This document shows positions 37,923 to 46,965 of a stretch of DNA of 64,000 nucleotides, piece by piece. Source of the stretch: Acidiphilium multivorum AIU301. GTDB taxonomy: Bacteria; Pseudomonadota; Alphaproteobacteria; Acetobacterales; Acetobacteraceae. The notes below the pieces were generated by a model that ran no database searches, was not told the DNA's origin, and was given only the letters and a program-made list of their open reading frames with translations. Numbering within the stretch: the first letter of the stretch is position 1; the number at the start of each line of letters is the position of its first letter. The position numbers and the translations under genes were made by a program. The DNA is taken from positions 1,240,001-1,304,000 of the forward strand of contig NC_015186.1 of assembly GCF_000202835.1 (NCBI RefSeq), read 5' to 3'.

Positions 37923-39809
37923 ATGAACGCGATCAACCGACCCGAACCCGCATTGCTCGACACCGATGTGCAGATCCGTGGGGGTTATCAGATCAGGATC
38001 GACCGCTCGCGCGATTCGCTGCTCACCGAATTCGGCCGCGCGACGCTGAACGACCGCTATCTGATGCCGGGCGAAAGCTATCAGGACCTGTTCGCCCGCG
38101 TCGCCTCCTATTATGGCGACGACGCCGAGCACGCCCAGCGGCTCTACGACTACATCAGCAAGCTCTGGTTCATGCCGGCGACCCCGGTGCTGTCGAACGG
38201 CGGCACCAAGCGCGGCCTGCCGATCTCCTGCTTCCTCAACGAGGCGTCGGACAGCCTGGAAGGCATCGTCGATCTCTGGAACGAGAATGTCTGGCTCGCC
38301 TCCAAGGGCGGCGGCATCGGCTCCTATTGGGGCAACCTGCGCTCGATCGGCGAGAAGGTCGGCCAGAACGGCAAGACCTCGGGCGTCGTTCCCTTCATCC
38401 GGGTGATGGACAGCCTGACGCTGGCGATCAGCCAGGGCTCGCTGCGCCGTGGTTCGGCCGCCGTCTACCTGCCGATTTCCCATCCGGAGGTCGAGGAATT
38501 CATCGAGATCCGCCGCCCCACCGGCGGCGATCCGAACCGCAAGGCGCTCAACCTGCATCACGGCATCCTGGTCTCCGACGCGTTCATGCGCGCCGTGGAG
38601 GCGGACGAGATGTGGGCCCTCACCTCGCCCAAGGACGGCGCGCATGTCCGCTCCGTCTCCGCCCGCTCGCTCTGGATCCGCATCCTGACCGCCAGGATCG
38701 AGACCGGCGAGCCCTACATCATCTTCGCCGACCACGTGAACAACGCGCGGCCCGAGCACCACAAGCTCGCCGGCCTCGAGGTAAAGACCTCCAATCTCTG
38801 CGCCGAGATCACCCTGCCCACCGGCCTTGATCATCACGGCCAGCAGCGCACCGCCGTCTGCTGCCTGTCATCGATCAATCTCGAGACATGGCTCGAATGG
38901 CACGACAATCCGCAGTTCATCGAGGACGTGATGCGCTTCCTCGACAACGTCTTGCAGGATTTCATCGATAGCGCGCCGGACTCGATGGCCCGCGCCAAAT
39001 ACGCCGCGATGCGCGAGCGCTCGGTCGGCCTCGGCGTGATGGGGTTCCACTCGCTGCTGCAGTCGCTCAACATTCCGTTCGAGAGCGCGATGGCGAAGGC
39101 GTGGAACATCCGCATCTTCCGGCATATCCGCGCCGGCGCCGATGCCGCCTCGCGCAAGCTCGCCGAGGAACGCGGCCCCTGCCCCGACGCCGCCGAATAC
39201 GGCGTGATGGAGCGCTTCTCGCACAAGATGGCGATCGCGCCGACCGCCTCGATCTCGATCATCGCCGGCAATTCGAGCCCCGGCATCGAGCCGATCGCCG
39301 CCAATGTCTTCCTGCAGAAAACCCTGTCCGGCAGTTTCTCGGTGCGCAACCGCCACCTGCAGCAGCTCCTCGCCGCCAAGGGCCGCGACGATGAGGAAAC
39401 CTGGTCGAACATCACCGTCAGCAAGGGCTCGGTACAGCATCTCGATTTTCTCACCGACGACGAGAAGGCCGTCTTCAAGACCGCCTTCGAACTCGACCAG
39501 CGCTGGGTGATCGAACACGCCGCCGACCGCACGCCGTATATCTGCCAGAGCCAGTCGATCAACGTTTTCCTGCCGGCAAATGTCCACAAGCGGGATCTGC
39601 ACCAGATCCATTTCCAGGCATGGAAGAAGGGCGTGAAGTCGCTCTATTACTGCCGCTCTCTCTCGATCCAGCGCGCTGACACGGTGAGCGAGAAGGTGCA
39701 GCGCCACGAGCACGGCGACGCCGCCAACCGCACCGCGCCGGCCCCGGCACCGCTGGTTGCCGCCGCCGCAAGCACGACCAATTACGAGGAATGCCTGGCC
39801 TGCCAGTAG
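37923..39809 (+). CDS. nrdA: Class I ribonucleotide reductase, large (alpha) subunit
   Basis: Reduces ribonucleoside diphosphates to deoxy forms with the NrdB radical. From ATG 37923 it has 628 aa; the upstream ATG at 37866 would put the NrdR boxes inside the gene. Active-site residues are visible: Cys103 (LPISCFL), Asn291-Cys293-Glu295 (SNLCAE), Cys313/314 (AVCCLSS) and the C-terminal redox pair Cys624/Cys627 (ECLACQ). The barrel domain begins by residue 20, so the N-terminal ATP-cone that gives dATP feedback is missing. Followed by nrdB after 42 bp. Confidence 0.95.
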   Translation: MNAINRPEPALLDTDVQIRGGYQIRIDRSRDSLLTEFGRATLNDRYLMPGESYQDLFARVASYYGDDAEHAQRLYDYISKLWFMPATPVLSNGGTKRGLPISCFLNEASDSLEGIVDLWNENVWLASKGGGIGSYWGNLRSIGEKVGQNGKTSGVVPFIRVMDSLTLAISQGSLRRGSAAVYLPISHPEVEEFIEIRRPTGGDPNRKALNLHHGILVSDAFMRAVEADEMWALTSPKDGAHVRSVSARSLWIRILTARIETGEPYIIFADHVNNARPEHHKLAGLEVKTSNLCAEITLPTGLDHHGQQRTAVCCLSSINLETWLEWHDNPQFIEDVMRFLDNVLQDFIDSAPDSMARAKYAAMRERSVGLGVMGFHSLLQSLNIPFESAMAKAWNIRIFRHIRAGADAASRKLAEERGPCPDAAEYGVMERFSHKMAIAPTASISIIAGNSSPGIEPIAANVFLQKTLSGSFSVRNRHLQQLLAAKGRDDEETWSNITVSKGSVQHLDFLTDDEKAVFKTAFELDQRWVIEHAADRTPYICQSQSINVFLPANVHKRDLHQIHFQAWKKGVKSLYYCRSLSIQRADTVSEKVQRHEHGDAANRTAPAPAPLVAAAASTTNYEECLACQ

Positions 39810-39851
39810 TCCGGCCGCCGCGTTCCCACGTCTTTCCGAGGATCTGCCTGA

Positions 39852-40868
39852 ATGTCCGTCACCACCGCCGATACCGCCGCGCCCATCCCGGTCGAAACCC
39901 CCGCGCATTTCGACTTGCTCACGGAAAACCCGGTCTACAAGCCGTTCCGCTACCCCTGGGCCTACGAGGCATGGCTGACCCAGCAGCGCGTCCACTGGCT
40001 GCCGGAGGAAGTTCCCCTCGCGGACGACGTGAAGGACTGGCACCGCAACCTCACCCCCGGCGAGCGCAACCTGCTCACCCAGATCTTCCGCTTCTTCACC
40101 CAGGCGGATGTCGAGGTGAACAACTGCTACATGAAGCACTACAGCCAGGTGTTCAAACCGACGGAAGTGCTGATGATGCTGTCGGCCTTCTCGAACATCG
40201 AGACGATCCATATCGCCGCCTATTCGCACCTGCTCGACACGATCGGCATGCCCGAAGTCGAATACTCGGCCTTCCTCAAATACAAGGAGATGAAGGACAA
40301 GTATGACTACATGCAGGAATTCAGCGTCGACTCGAAGCACGAGATCGCCAAGACGCTGGCCGCTTTCGGCGCCTTCACCGAAGGGCTGCAGCTCTTCGCC
40401 TCCTTCGCGATCCTGCTGAACTTCCCGCGCTTCAACAAGATGAAGGGGATGGGCCAGATCGTCTCCTGGTCGGTGCGCGACGAGAGCCTGCACTGCAACT
40501 CGGTGATCAAGCTGTTCCGTACCTTCGTCGCCGAGAACCCGGAAATCTGGACCGAGGAACTGCGGCGCGAGATCTATCTCTGCTGCGCCACCATCGTCGA
40601 TCACGAGGATGCCTTCATCGACCTCGCCTTCGAGTTCGGCGCCGTCGAGGGGCTGACCGCCGAAGAGGTGAAGCGCTACATCCGCTATATCGCGGATCGC
40701 CGTCTGCTCCAGCTCGGACTCAACCCGCTCTTCCATGTCGACAAGAATCCGCTTCCCTGGCTCGACGAGATGCTCAACGCCGTCGAGCACACGAACTTCT
40801 TCGAGAACCGCGCGACCGAATACAGCAAGGCCTCGACGGCCGGCTCCTGGGACGAGGTTTGGTCATGA
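39852..40868 (+). CDS. nrdB: Class I ribonucleotide reductase, small (beta) subunit
   Basis: Di-metal, tyrosyl-radical subunit, 338 aa. By spacing to the E. coli protein the ligands are Asp86, Glu117, His120 (IETIHIAAY), Glu177 (FTEGLQLF), Glu211 and His214 (RDESLHCN). Tyr124 in the same helix sits where the radical tyrosine should be, so this is a radical-bearing, not a class Ic Phe-type, subunit. The C-terminus that docks to NrdA ends TAGSWDEVWS. In an operon with nrdA; a hairpin terminator follows at 40944. Confidence 0.95.
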   Translation: MSVTTADTAAPIPVETPAHFDLLTENPVYKPFRYPWAYEAWLTQQRVHWLPEEVPLADDVKDWHRNLTPGERNLLTQIFRFFTQADVEVNNCYMKHYSQVFKPTEVLMMLSAFSNIETIHIAAYSHLLDTIGMPEVEYSAFLKYKEMKDKYDYMQEFSVDSKHEIAKTLAAFGAFTEGLQLFASFAILLNFPRFNKMKGMGQIVSWSVRDESLHCNSVIKLFRTFVAENPEIWTEELRREIYLCCATIVDHEDAFIDLAFEFGAVEGLTAEEVKRYIRYIADRRLLQLGLNPLFHVDKNPLPWLDEMLNAVEHTNFFENRATEYSKASTAGSWDEVWS

Positions 40869-40934
40869 TGAAATCGTGTTCGGGACATTCGGGCAGACAG
40901 ACGGGCCGAACCGGAACACTCTCCCCCTGACATG

Positions 40935-40970
40935 AAAAAATCTCCCGGTGAGGCATGTCCTCACCGGGTT
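40935..40970. terminator. Terminator after nrdB, possibly bidirectional
   Basis: A perfect 10-bp stem, CCCGGTGAGG/CCTCACCGGG, around CATGT, lies 75 bp after the nrdB stop. Six A residues precede it, which would give a U-tract to transcripts read from the tRNA-Thr side; the + strand tail is GTTACT, only weakly T-rich. Confidence 0.75.
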
Positions 40971-41139
40971 ACTATCGACCGCCCCGTCGGATGGTCCGAT
41001 CTCAAGGCCAATTCGATGTTGTCTCATGCATCATGACCGTTCGCCGAAGGGGCGAAACCGAGCCCCGGCCACGGCCATGGGCGCAGCGCCGATTCAGGCG
41101 CGGCCTACCTTGTCGAGACGCCCACGCTGTCCGAAAAGC

Positions 41140-41214
41140 TGGTGCCGGGTGAGGGATTTGAACCCCCGACCTTCGGTTTACAAAACCGCTGCACTACCGC
41201 TGTGCTAACCCGGC
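41140..41214 (-). tRNA. tRNA-Thr (anticodon TGT)
   Basis: The minus strand from 41214 folds as a cloverleaf: acceptor GCCGGGT/ACCCGGC, D arm GCAC-AGCGGTA-GTGC, anticodon arm with loop TTTGTAA (anticodon TGT) and T arm GGGGG-TTCAAAT-CCCTC. The discriminator is A and CCA is encoded. The outermost anticodon-stem pair is G-A. Length is 75 bases with CCA. Confidence 0.95.
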
Positions 41215-41434
41215 GTTCTGTCTGAATAGCCGTGTTTTGCCGGGTTCAGGCTTCCGGTCAAGTGCCCTTCGGTGGCCAGCCGGCGGGCTTCGGAGGCTGA
41301 AGACTATTGCTTCAGTATTGCATGCGGCACGAAAAGCGACCACGGACAGAAGCCCTCGCCAAATGCCAGATCATGAACACCTGAAATCCGGAAGACGCAG
41401 ATTTTCACCACGTCTGAAGTGATCCGTGGGCTTC

Positions 41435-42658
41435 ATGGACATCTTGAACATGACATTGCCGAAGCCTTTTCCCGACCGGACGCTCATCGACGGAATTCTC
41501 GACTTCCGTGATTTCGACGGCATAACACGCCACGAACGCGCGGACGGGATCGATTATTTCATCAACGCGTTCTGGACGTCCGGCCAGCGCCAGGCCCACG
41601 CGATCCACGAGATTTCCTACCGGGCCTGCTTCAAGCCACAGCTTCCGGCCTTCTTCATTTCCCGCCTCACTGCCCCGGGCGATCTCGTGTTCGACCCCTT
41701 CATGGGCCGTGGCACAACGCTGGTGCAGGCGGCGCTGATGCAGCGCCGGGCCGCCGGCAACGACATCAATCCGCTTGCCGCGCTGATGTGCCGCCCCCGG
41801 CTGCGGCCGATCGATCTGCATGATATCGCCGATTCGCTGCGCAGCGTGGACTGGGCGCTCGGGAAAATCCGTCGCGACGACCTGCTGGCCTTCTACCATC
41901 CCATGACCCTCGCCCGCCTCGAGGCGCTGCGGGACTGGCTCGCCGAACGCGCCCCGCTGGGCGCCGTGCGGCCCGATCCGGTCGCCGACTGGATTCGCAT
42001 GGTCGCGATCAACCGGCTCACCGGCCACTCCCCCGGCTTCTTCTCCGGCCGCTCGATGCCGCCCAACCAGGCCGTGTCCGTCACGGCGCAGCGTCGGATT
42101 AACGAAAGGCTGGGCCTCGCCCCACCCGAGCGCGACATCGCCGCCCTCATCCTCCGGAAATCGAAATCCCTGCTGCGCGACGGCACCGTTCCCGCCTGTG
42201 GCGCGCCTGGCCTGCACACCGGTCCGGCCTGGCATGTTCCGGGCCTGGCCGCGCGCTCGGTCGCCCTGGTCGTCACCTCGCCGCCGTTTCTCGATGTCGT
42301 GGACTATGCGGCCGACAACTGGCTGCGCTGCTGGTTCGCCGGGATCGATCCCGGCGCGGTCGCAATCGACCTGCACCGGAGCGAAGCCGCCTGGACGGAA
42401 ATGGTGCGCCGCGTGCTCGCCGAACTGGCCCGGCTCGTGCGGCCGGGCGGCCATGTCGCCTTCGAGGTGGGCGAGGTGCGGCGCGGCCGGGTGCTGCTCG
42501 AAAAGCGCGTCTGGCAAGCGGCGGATGGCCTGCCCTTTCAACGGCTTGGCGTGCTGGTCAACCTTCAGACCTTCACCAAGACCTCGAATTGCTGGGGCGT
42601 CAGCAACGGCACGCGGGGAACCAATTCCAACCGGATCGTCATGCTCCGCCGGCTCTGA
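41435..42658 (+). CDS. Solitary DNA methyltransferase (N4-C/N6-A class)
   Basis: Predicted S-adenosylmethionine-dependent DNA methylase of about 407 aa. Motif I, FDPFMGRGT (about residues 86-94), is the SAM pocket, and the catalytic motif IV is SPPF at 282-285, followed by LDVVDYAADNWLRCWF. Motif I comes before motif IV with a long insert between. ATG 41435 or GTG 41426 may be the start; neither has a clear ribosome site. No restriction endonuclease or specificity subunit is adjacent, so it may be an orphan regulatory methylase. It is convergent with the nitrilase-family gene, 10 bp apart. Confidence 0.82.
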   Translation: MDILNMTLPKPFPDRTLIDGILDFRDFDGITRHERADGIDYFINAFWTSGQRQAHAIHEISYRACFKPQLPAFFISRLTAPGDLVFDPFMGRGTTLVQAALMQRRAAGNDINPLAALMCRPRLRPIDLHDIADSLRSVDWALGKIRRDDLLAFYHPMTLARLEALRDWLAERAPLGAVRPDPVADWIRMVAINRLTGHSPGFFSGRSMPPNQAVSVTAQRRINERLGLAPPERDIAALILRKSKSLLRDGTVPACGAPGLHTGPAWHVPGLAARSVALVVTSPPFLDVVDYAADNWLRCWFAGIDPGAVAIDLHRSEAAWTEMVRRVLAELARLVRPGGHVAFEVGEVRRGRVLLEKRVWQAADGLPFQRLGVLVNLQTFTKTSNCWGVSNGTRGTNSNRIVMLRRL

Positions 42659-42668
42659 ACGGCCCGCC

Positions 42669-43469
42669 TCAGCCCGCGATCGTCCCGTAGAGCACCGGCC
42701 GCCGGTCGGCCAGCAACGGATCGCGGCGGCGCACTTCGGCGAGGTGTCCGGGATCGATCCGCGCCATCAGTCGCGTCGGGCCGGCGCCCGCTTTGGCCAG
42801 CACCGCGCCGTCCGGCCCGCAGATCGAGGAATGGCCGATATAGTCGATCCCCGGCTCGCCGCCGCAATGATTGGCATAGGCGATGTAGACCTGGTTTTCA
42901 TAGGCCCGGGCGGGGACCAGCGAATCCGCCACAACGTAATAAGGCGGCATCAGCGCCGTGGGCACCAGGATCAGGTCGGCTCCCGCCAGCGCCATCATCC
43001 GCGCCGTCTCGGGGAATTCGATGTCATAGCAGATCGCGAGGCCCAGGCTCAGCCCCCGCCAGGCGACAACCGGAAATCCATCCCCCCGTAGCGCGAACAT
43101 CCCGCGGTCGAGATCCCCGAACAGGTGCACCTTTCGATAGATCAGCCGCGCGCCGCCGGCCTCGTCGATCAGGATCGCGCTGTTCGCGACCCCGTCGCCC
43201 ACACGCTCGGGGAAGCCGAAGCACAGCGCGATGCCGACCTCGGCCGCGAGTGCCCTCGCCCGGCCGATTTGCTCCCCTTCCGGATCCAGCGCCAGCTCCC
43301 GCGCACGCGCCGCGCCGAGATTGTATCCGGTCAGGAACAGTTCCGGGAGCACCAGAAGATCCGCGCCGGCGGCGGCGGCGGCCCGCGCCTCCTCGCCGAG
43401 CAGGGTGTGCCCCGCTTCGGGATCGGCGAAACGGCCCTCGGTCTGGCAGATGGCAATGTTCACGGTCAT
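42669..43469 (-). CDS. Carbon-nitrogen hydrolase (nitrilase superfamily)
   Basis: Cytoplasmic amidase/nitrilase-fold enzyme of 266 aa. The catalytic triad is visible: Glu43 in LPELFLTGYN, Lys113 in YRKVHLFG and Cys147 in ICYDIEFPE. The ARAYENQVYIAYANHCG segment and GHSSICGPDG are also typical of the superfamily. It looks like aliphatic-amidase or omega-amidase-like members, but I cannot fix the substrate. An 80-bp gap separates it from the 76-aa gene on the same strand, so it could be cotranscribed with it. Confidence 0.88.
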   Translation of the reverse strand: MTVNIAICQTEGRFADPEAGHTLLGEEARAAAAAGADLLVLPELFLTGYNLGAARARELALDPEGEQIGRARALAAEVGIALCFGFPERVGDGVANSAILIDEAGGARLIYRKVHLFGDLDRGMFALRGDGFPVVAWRGLSLGLAICYDIEFPETARMMALAGADLILVPTALMPPYYVVADSLVPARAYENQVYIAYANHCGGEPGIDYIGHSSICGPDGAVLAKAGAGPTRLMARIDPGHLAEVRRRDPLLADRRPVLYGTIAG

Positions 43470-43549
43470 GCAACAGGGATAGGCCCGCCGCGCCGCCGAG
43501 GCAATTGTCCATCGTTCGGGCGGCGCGGGCAGGCCCTTTGGGCCGCGGC

Positions 43550-43780
43550 CTATATCGGCGCCAGCACGAGGTGGTCGCCACGGCGGGCGATCGCACCCAT
43601 CCGCGCGCCCTGGGAACCGGAGGCCATCACGATGTCCCCCGGCGCGATCAGGTCGGCGGCCGGGCCGAAGAACCCGTCATCCTCAAGGACGGAAAGCGCC
43701 TCGTTGCCTGCGCGATAGTGCCAGAGGGTGAAGCCGTTGGCGTAGGCGAGGACGGAAAGGTTGCGCAGGGTCAAAGTCAT
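43550..43780 (-). CDS. Small conserved hypothetical protein, 76 aa
   Basis: A short soluble protein beginning MTLTLRNLSVLAYANGFTLW, then a basic-acidic mix and GDIVMASGSQGARMGAIARR. The ATG at 43780 has AGAAGGAGA upstream, a very good ribosome site. There are no membrane segments or cysteines. I have an unverified impression of similar YANGFTLWHY proteins in alphaproteobacteria and phages, without a known role. It is divergent from the S24 regulator, and a candidate LexA box lies in the 253-bp gap between them. Confidence 0.7.
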   Translation of the reverse strand: MTLTLRNLSVLAYANGFTLWHYRAGNEALSVLEDDGFFGPAADLIAPGDIVMASGSQGARMGAIARRGDHLVLAPI

Positions 43781-43923
43781 TTCATGTCTCCTTCTGAAAG
43801 CGGGCTCGGATCTTTCCGGCGGTTCCGGAATTTTTTTCCTGTTCGCCGGTCATTCTCCAATTCTGTTTCGCATCTGGACTCAGCGGTTCTGACGGGGCGA
43901 AGATCATCGCGACAGCTCCATGA

Positions 43924-43938
43924 GAACGAAACAAGAAC
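43924..43938. promoter_or_regulatory. Candidate LexA (SOS) box between 76-aa gene and S24 regulator
   Basis: GAACGAAACAAGAAC is a second perfect GAAC-N7-GAAC repeat in the window. It lies about 150 bp from the 76-aa gene start and about 100 bp from the S24 regulator start, in an AT-rich divergent promoter region. A near match, GTTC-N7-ATTC, is found at 43841-43855. Confidence 0.55.
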
Positions 43939-44033
43939 ATACTAACCAGAGGTTGTATCCGCCGCAAGCGTTAACTCATGGTTTTCCTTAATTTTTTCTT
44001 TCAAAGACCCATAAATCCGTTAAGAACAAGACG

Positions 44034-44705
44034 ATGCAGCACGAAGATATCTGGCGGGCGATTGACGCGCTGGCGGCGCAACGGGGGCTGTCGGCTTCCG
44101 CCCTTGCCCGCAGCGCCGGGCTCGACCCCACCAGCTTCAATCCCTCGAAGCGCCGCACGCCGGATGGCCGGCTGCGCTGGCCCTCGACCGAGAGCATCGC
44201 CAAGATTCTCTCGGCCAGCAGCATCGGCATCGAGGCCTTCGCCGCCCTGGTCGGCGGCAGAAGCACGACGCCGGCCGGCACCAGCCGCCCGCGCCGGCCG
44301 GCGGTGCGCACCGTGCCGCTGGCCAGCCTCGCGCAGGCCGGCCAGGGCGGGTTCTTCGACGAGGGCGGCAACCCGACCGGCGGCGGCTGGGACCGCATCG
44401 CCCTGCCCGTCGGCGATGCCGGGATCGCCGGCGATCCGCACGCCTTCGCGCTCACCATCCAGGGCGATTCGATGGACCCCGTCTATCGCGATGGCGACAT
44501 CATCGTGGTCTCGCCCGCGTCCCCCGTGCGCACCGGCGACCGTGTCGTCATCCGTACCGCCGGTGGCGAGGTGATGGCCCGGCAGTTGCTGCGCCGCACC
44601 GTCTCCCGGGTCGATCTCGGCTGCTTCAATCCCGCCTACCCGCCCCGCGGCTTCATGACCGAGGAGATCGGCGCCCTTCACCGCATCGTCTGGGCCAGCC
44701 AGTAG
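44034..44705 (+). CDS. LexA-like S24-family HTH regulator with altered dyad
   Basis: A 223-aa repressor-like protein. The N-terminal helix-turn-helix (about residues 1-75, with ASALARSAGLDPTSFNPSKR) would bind DNA; a short Arg/Pro linker leads to the S24/LexA-type C-terminal domain. The nucleophile Ser146 is in QGDSMDPVYRDGD. In LexA the catalytic Lys lies 37 residues later; here that place (183) is Arg in GEVMARQLLRR. Self-cleavage may therefore be lost. An AT-rich promoter with a candidate LexA box lies upstream, and pyrB follows after 45 bp. Confidence 0.85.
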   Translation: MQHEDIWRAIDALAAQRGLSASALARSAGLDPTSFNPSKRRTPDGRLRWPSTESIAKILSASSIGIEAFAALVGGRSTTPAGTSRPRRPAVRTVPLASLAQAGQGGFFDEGGNPTGGGWDRIALPVGDAGIAGDPHAFALTIQGDSMDPVYRDGDIIVVSPASPVRTGDRVVIRTAGGEVMARQLLRRTVSRVDLGCFNPAYPPRGFMTEEIGALHRIVWASQ

Positions 44706-44750
44706 GAAGCGCTCTTCCCGCCGGCGCGGCGGGGCTGTAAGGAGACCGTC

Positions 44751-45686
44751 ATGCGGTTGCCGACGCGCCATCTCCTGGGAATCGAAGGGCTCCACCCGCG
44801 CGACATTTCCGCCCTGCTCGACCTCGCCGAGAGCTACGTGCTGCTCAACCGGTCGGGCAAGACGCGGCGGGACGTGCTGCGCGGCCGGACGCTGATCAAC
44901 CTGTTCTTCGAGGATTCCACCCGCACCCGCACGAGCTTCGAGCTCGCCGGCAAGCGGCTCGGCGCCGATGTGATCAACATGTCGGTCTCGACCTCCTCGG
45001 TCTCCAAGGGCGAGACCCTGCTCGACACCGCGGCGACGCTGAACGCGATGAACTGCGACCTGCTGGTGGTCCGCCACAAGGCCTCCGGCGCGCCCGCCCT
45101 GCTCGCCCAGAAGGTGGATGCGGCGGTGATCAACGCCGGCGACGGCATGCACGAGCACCCGACCCAGGCGCTGCTCGACGCGCTGACGATCCGCCGCAGC
45201 AAGGGCACGCTCGCGGGCCTCACCGTCGCCATCTGCGGCGATATCGCGCATTCCCGCGTCGCCCGCTCGAACCTGCTGCTGCTCACCGCGATGGGCAGCC
45301 GGGTGCGCGTCGTCGGCCCGCCGACGCTGATCCCCTCCGGCATCGACCAGTTCGGCGCCACCGTCTTCCATGACATGCGCGAGGGCCTGCGCGACGCCGA
45401 TATCGTGATGGCGCTGCGGTTGCAGACCGAGCGGATGAGCGCCGGGCTGATCCCCAGCGCGCGCGAGTTCTTCACCTTCTACGGGCTCGACGCCGCCAAG
45501 CTCGCGATGGCGAAGCCGGACGCGCTGGTGATGCATCCCGGCCCGATGAATCGCGGCGTCGAGATCGACAGCCAGGTCGCCGACGACGCCACCCGCTCGG
45601 TGATCCGCGAGCAGGTGGAGATGGGCGTCGCCATCCGCATGGCGGTGCTCGACGTGCTGGCCCGGACGGCGCTCGCCCATGCATGA
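44751..45686 (+). CDS. pyrB: Aspartate carbamoyltransferase catalytic subunit
   Basis: Catalyses the committed step of pyrimidine synthesis, 311 aa. The carbamoyl-phosphate loop STRTRTSFE, the 80s-loop [22 protein letters not shown], and [13 protein letters not shown] are all intact. AAGGAG lies before the ATG. It overlaps the pyrC-like gene by eight bases. No pyrI regulatory gene is present; instead the neighbour is a dihydroorotase-like protein, as in Pseudomonas, where the pair forms a complex. Confidence 0.96.
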   Translation: MRLPTRHLLGIEGLHPRDISALLDLAESYVLLNRSGKTRRDVLRGRTLINLFFEDSTRTRTSFELAGKRLGADVINMSVSTSSVSKGETLLDTAATLNAMNCDLLVVRHKASGAPALLAQKVDAAVINAGDGMHEHPTQALLDALTIRRSKGTLAGLTVAICGDIAHSRVARSNLLLLTAMGSRVRVVGPPTLIPSGIDQFGATVFHDMREGLRDADIVMALRLQTERMSAGLIPSAREFFTFYGLDAAKLAMAKPDALVMHPGPMNRGVEIDSQVADDATRSVIREQVEMGVAIRMAVLDVLARTALAHA

Positions 45687-46965
45687 CACGCCCCCCGACA
45701 CGCTGATCCGCGGCGCGCGGATCGTCGATCCCGCCACCGGCCACGACGCGGTGGGCGACCTGCTGGTCCGCGACGGCGTCATCGCCGATTTCGGCGCCGG
45801 TCTCGGCCGGCCGGACGGCGCGGTGATGATCGATGCCGCCGAGCAGATCCTCTGCCCCGGCCTGGTCGATGCCCGCGCCTCGCTCGGCGAGCCCGGCTAC
45901 GAATACCGCGAGACCATCGCCACCGCCGCCGAGGCGGCCAATGCCGCCGGCATCACCACCATCGCCGTGCTGCCGGACAATATCCCCGCCACCGACGACC
46001 CGGCGCTGGTCCGCGCCCTGGCTGGCGCCGGGGCTGCGACCGGGCGGCTCACCATCGCCCCCTACGGCGCGGCGACGCGCGGCTGCAAGGGCGAGATGAT
46101 CGCCGAATACGGCCTGCTGCGCGCGGCCGGCGCGGTCGCCTTCTCCGATGGCGCGCGGGCGATCGGCCCGGCCGGGCTGATGCGCCGCGCCCTGTCCTAT
46201 GCGCGCGGCTTCGGCGCCATGATCGTCCAGCATCCCGAGGAGCCGAGCCTAGCCGCCGGCGGTGCGGCGACCGCCGGGGCGCGGGCGACGCTGATGGGCC
46301 TGCCCGGAATCCCTGCCTGCGCCGAGGCGATGATGGTCGCCCGCGACATCCGTCTCGCCGAACTCACCGGCGGCGCGGTGCATTTCGCCCATGTCTCGAC
46401 CGGCGAGGCGCTCGACCTGATCCGTGGCGCGAAACGCCGGGGCCTCGCGATCACCTGCGACACCGCGCCGCCCTATTTCGACCTCAACGAGAACGCGATC
46501 GGCGATTTCCGCACCTATGCGAAGCTCTCGCCGCCGCTGCGCAGCGAGGCCGACCGCCTCGCCGTCTGCGCCGCTTTGGCCGATGGCACGATCGACGCCG
46601 TGGTCTCCGACCACCAGCCGCGCGACGCCGACGACAAGCGCCTGCCCTTCGCCGAGGCCGCGCCCGGCGGCGCCGGCCTCGCCACGCTGCTCGCGATCAC
46701 GCTGGCGCAGGTGCAGTCCGGCGGGCTCGGGCTGATCGCGGCACTCTCCCTGCTGACCGACCGGCCGGCGCGGCTGTTCGGGCTGGATGCCGGGCGCATC
46801 GCCCGCGGTGCGCCGGCCGATCTCTGCCTCTTCGCCCCCGAGCGCCCCTGGCGGATCGAGGCCGGCGCCCTGCCCGGCAAGGCGCAGAACACGCCCTTCG
46901 ACGGACGGCCGGTCGAGGGTGTGGTCACCGGCACGTGGAAGGCCGGGCGGCGGGTGCACGGATGA
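45679..46965 (+). CDS. pyrC: Dihydroorotase-like protein, probably non-catalytic
   Basis: Amidohydrolase-fold protein of 428 aa cotranslated with pyrB. In active dihydroorotases the first metal site reads DxHxHxREPG; here it is Asp64-Ala-Arg66-Ala-Ser68-Leu-Gly70-EPG, so both His and the substrate Arg are gone. The HVSTGEAL and SDHQPRD regions remain. This matches the PyrC' type known in Pseudomonas, which is inactive but needed for assembly of aspartate carbamoyltransferase. A true dihydroorotase should exist elsewhere in the genome. It overlaps the plsY start by four bases. Confidence 0.88.
   Translation: MHDTPPDTLIRGARIVDPATGHDAVGDLLVRDGVIADFGAGLGRPDGAVMIDAAEQILCPGLVDARASLGEPGYEYRETIATAAEAANAAGITTIAVLPDNIPATDDPALVRALAGAGAATGRLTIAPYGAATRGCKGEMIAEYGLLRAAGAVAFSDGARAIGPAGLMRRALSYARGFGAMIVQHPEEPSLAAGGAATAGARATLMGLPGIPACAEAMMVARDIRLAELTGGAVHFAHVSTGEALDLIRGAKRRGLAITCDTAPPYFDLNENAIGDFRTYAKLSPPLRSEADRLAVCAALADGTIDAVVSDHQPRDADDKRLPFAEAAPGGAGLATLLAITLAQVQSGGLGLIAALSLLTDRPARLFGLDAGRIARGAPADLCLFAPERPWRIEAGALPGKAQNTPFDGRPVEGVVTGTWKAGRRVHG

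Noticed and set aside
41297-41315. Small inverted repeat CTGAAG-N7-CTTCAG upstream of tRNA-Thr
   Set aside because: Only six base pairs with a seven-base loop; expected by chance at this length and not linked to a clear promoter.
41140-42658. Integrated island at tRNA-Thr
   Set aside because: The methylase lies on the 5' side of the tRNA; there is no integrase, no repeated tRNA 3' end and no strong composition change.
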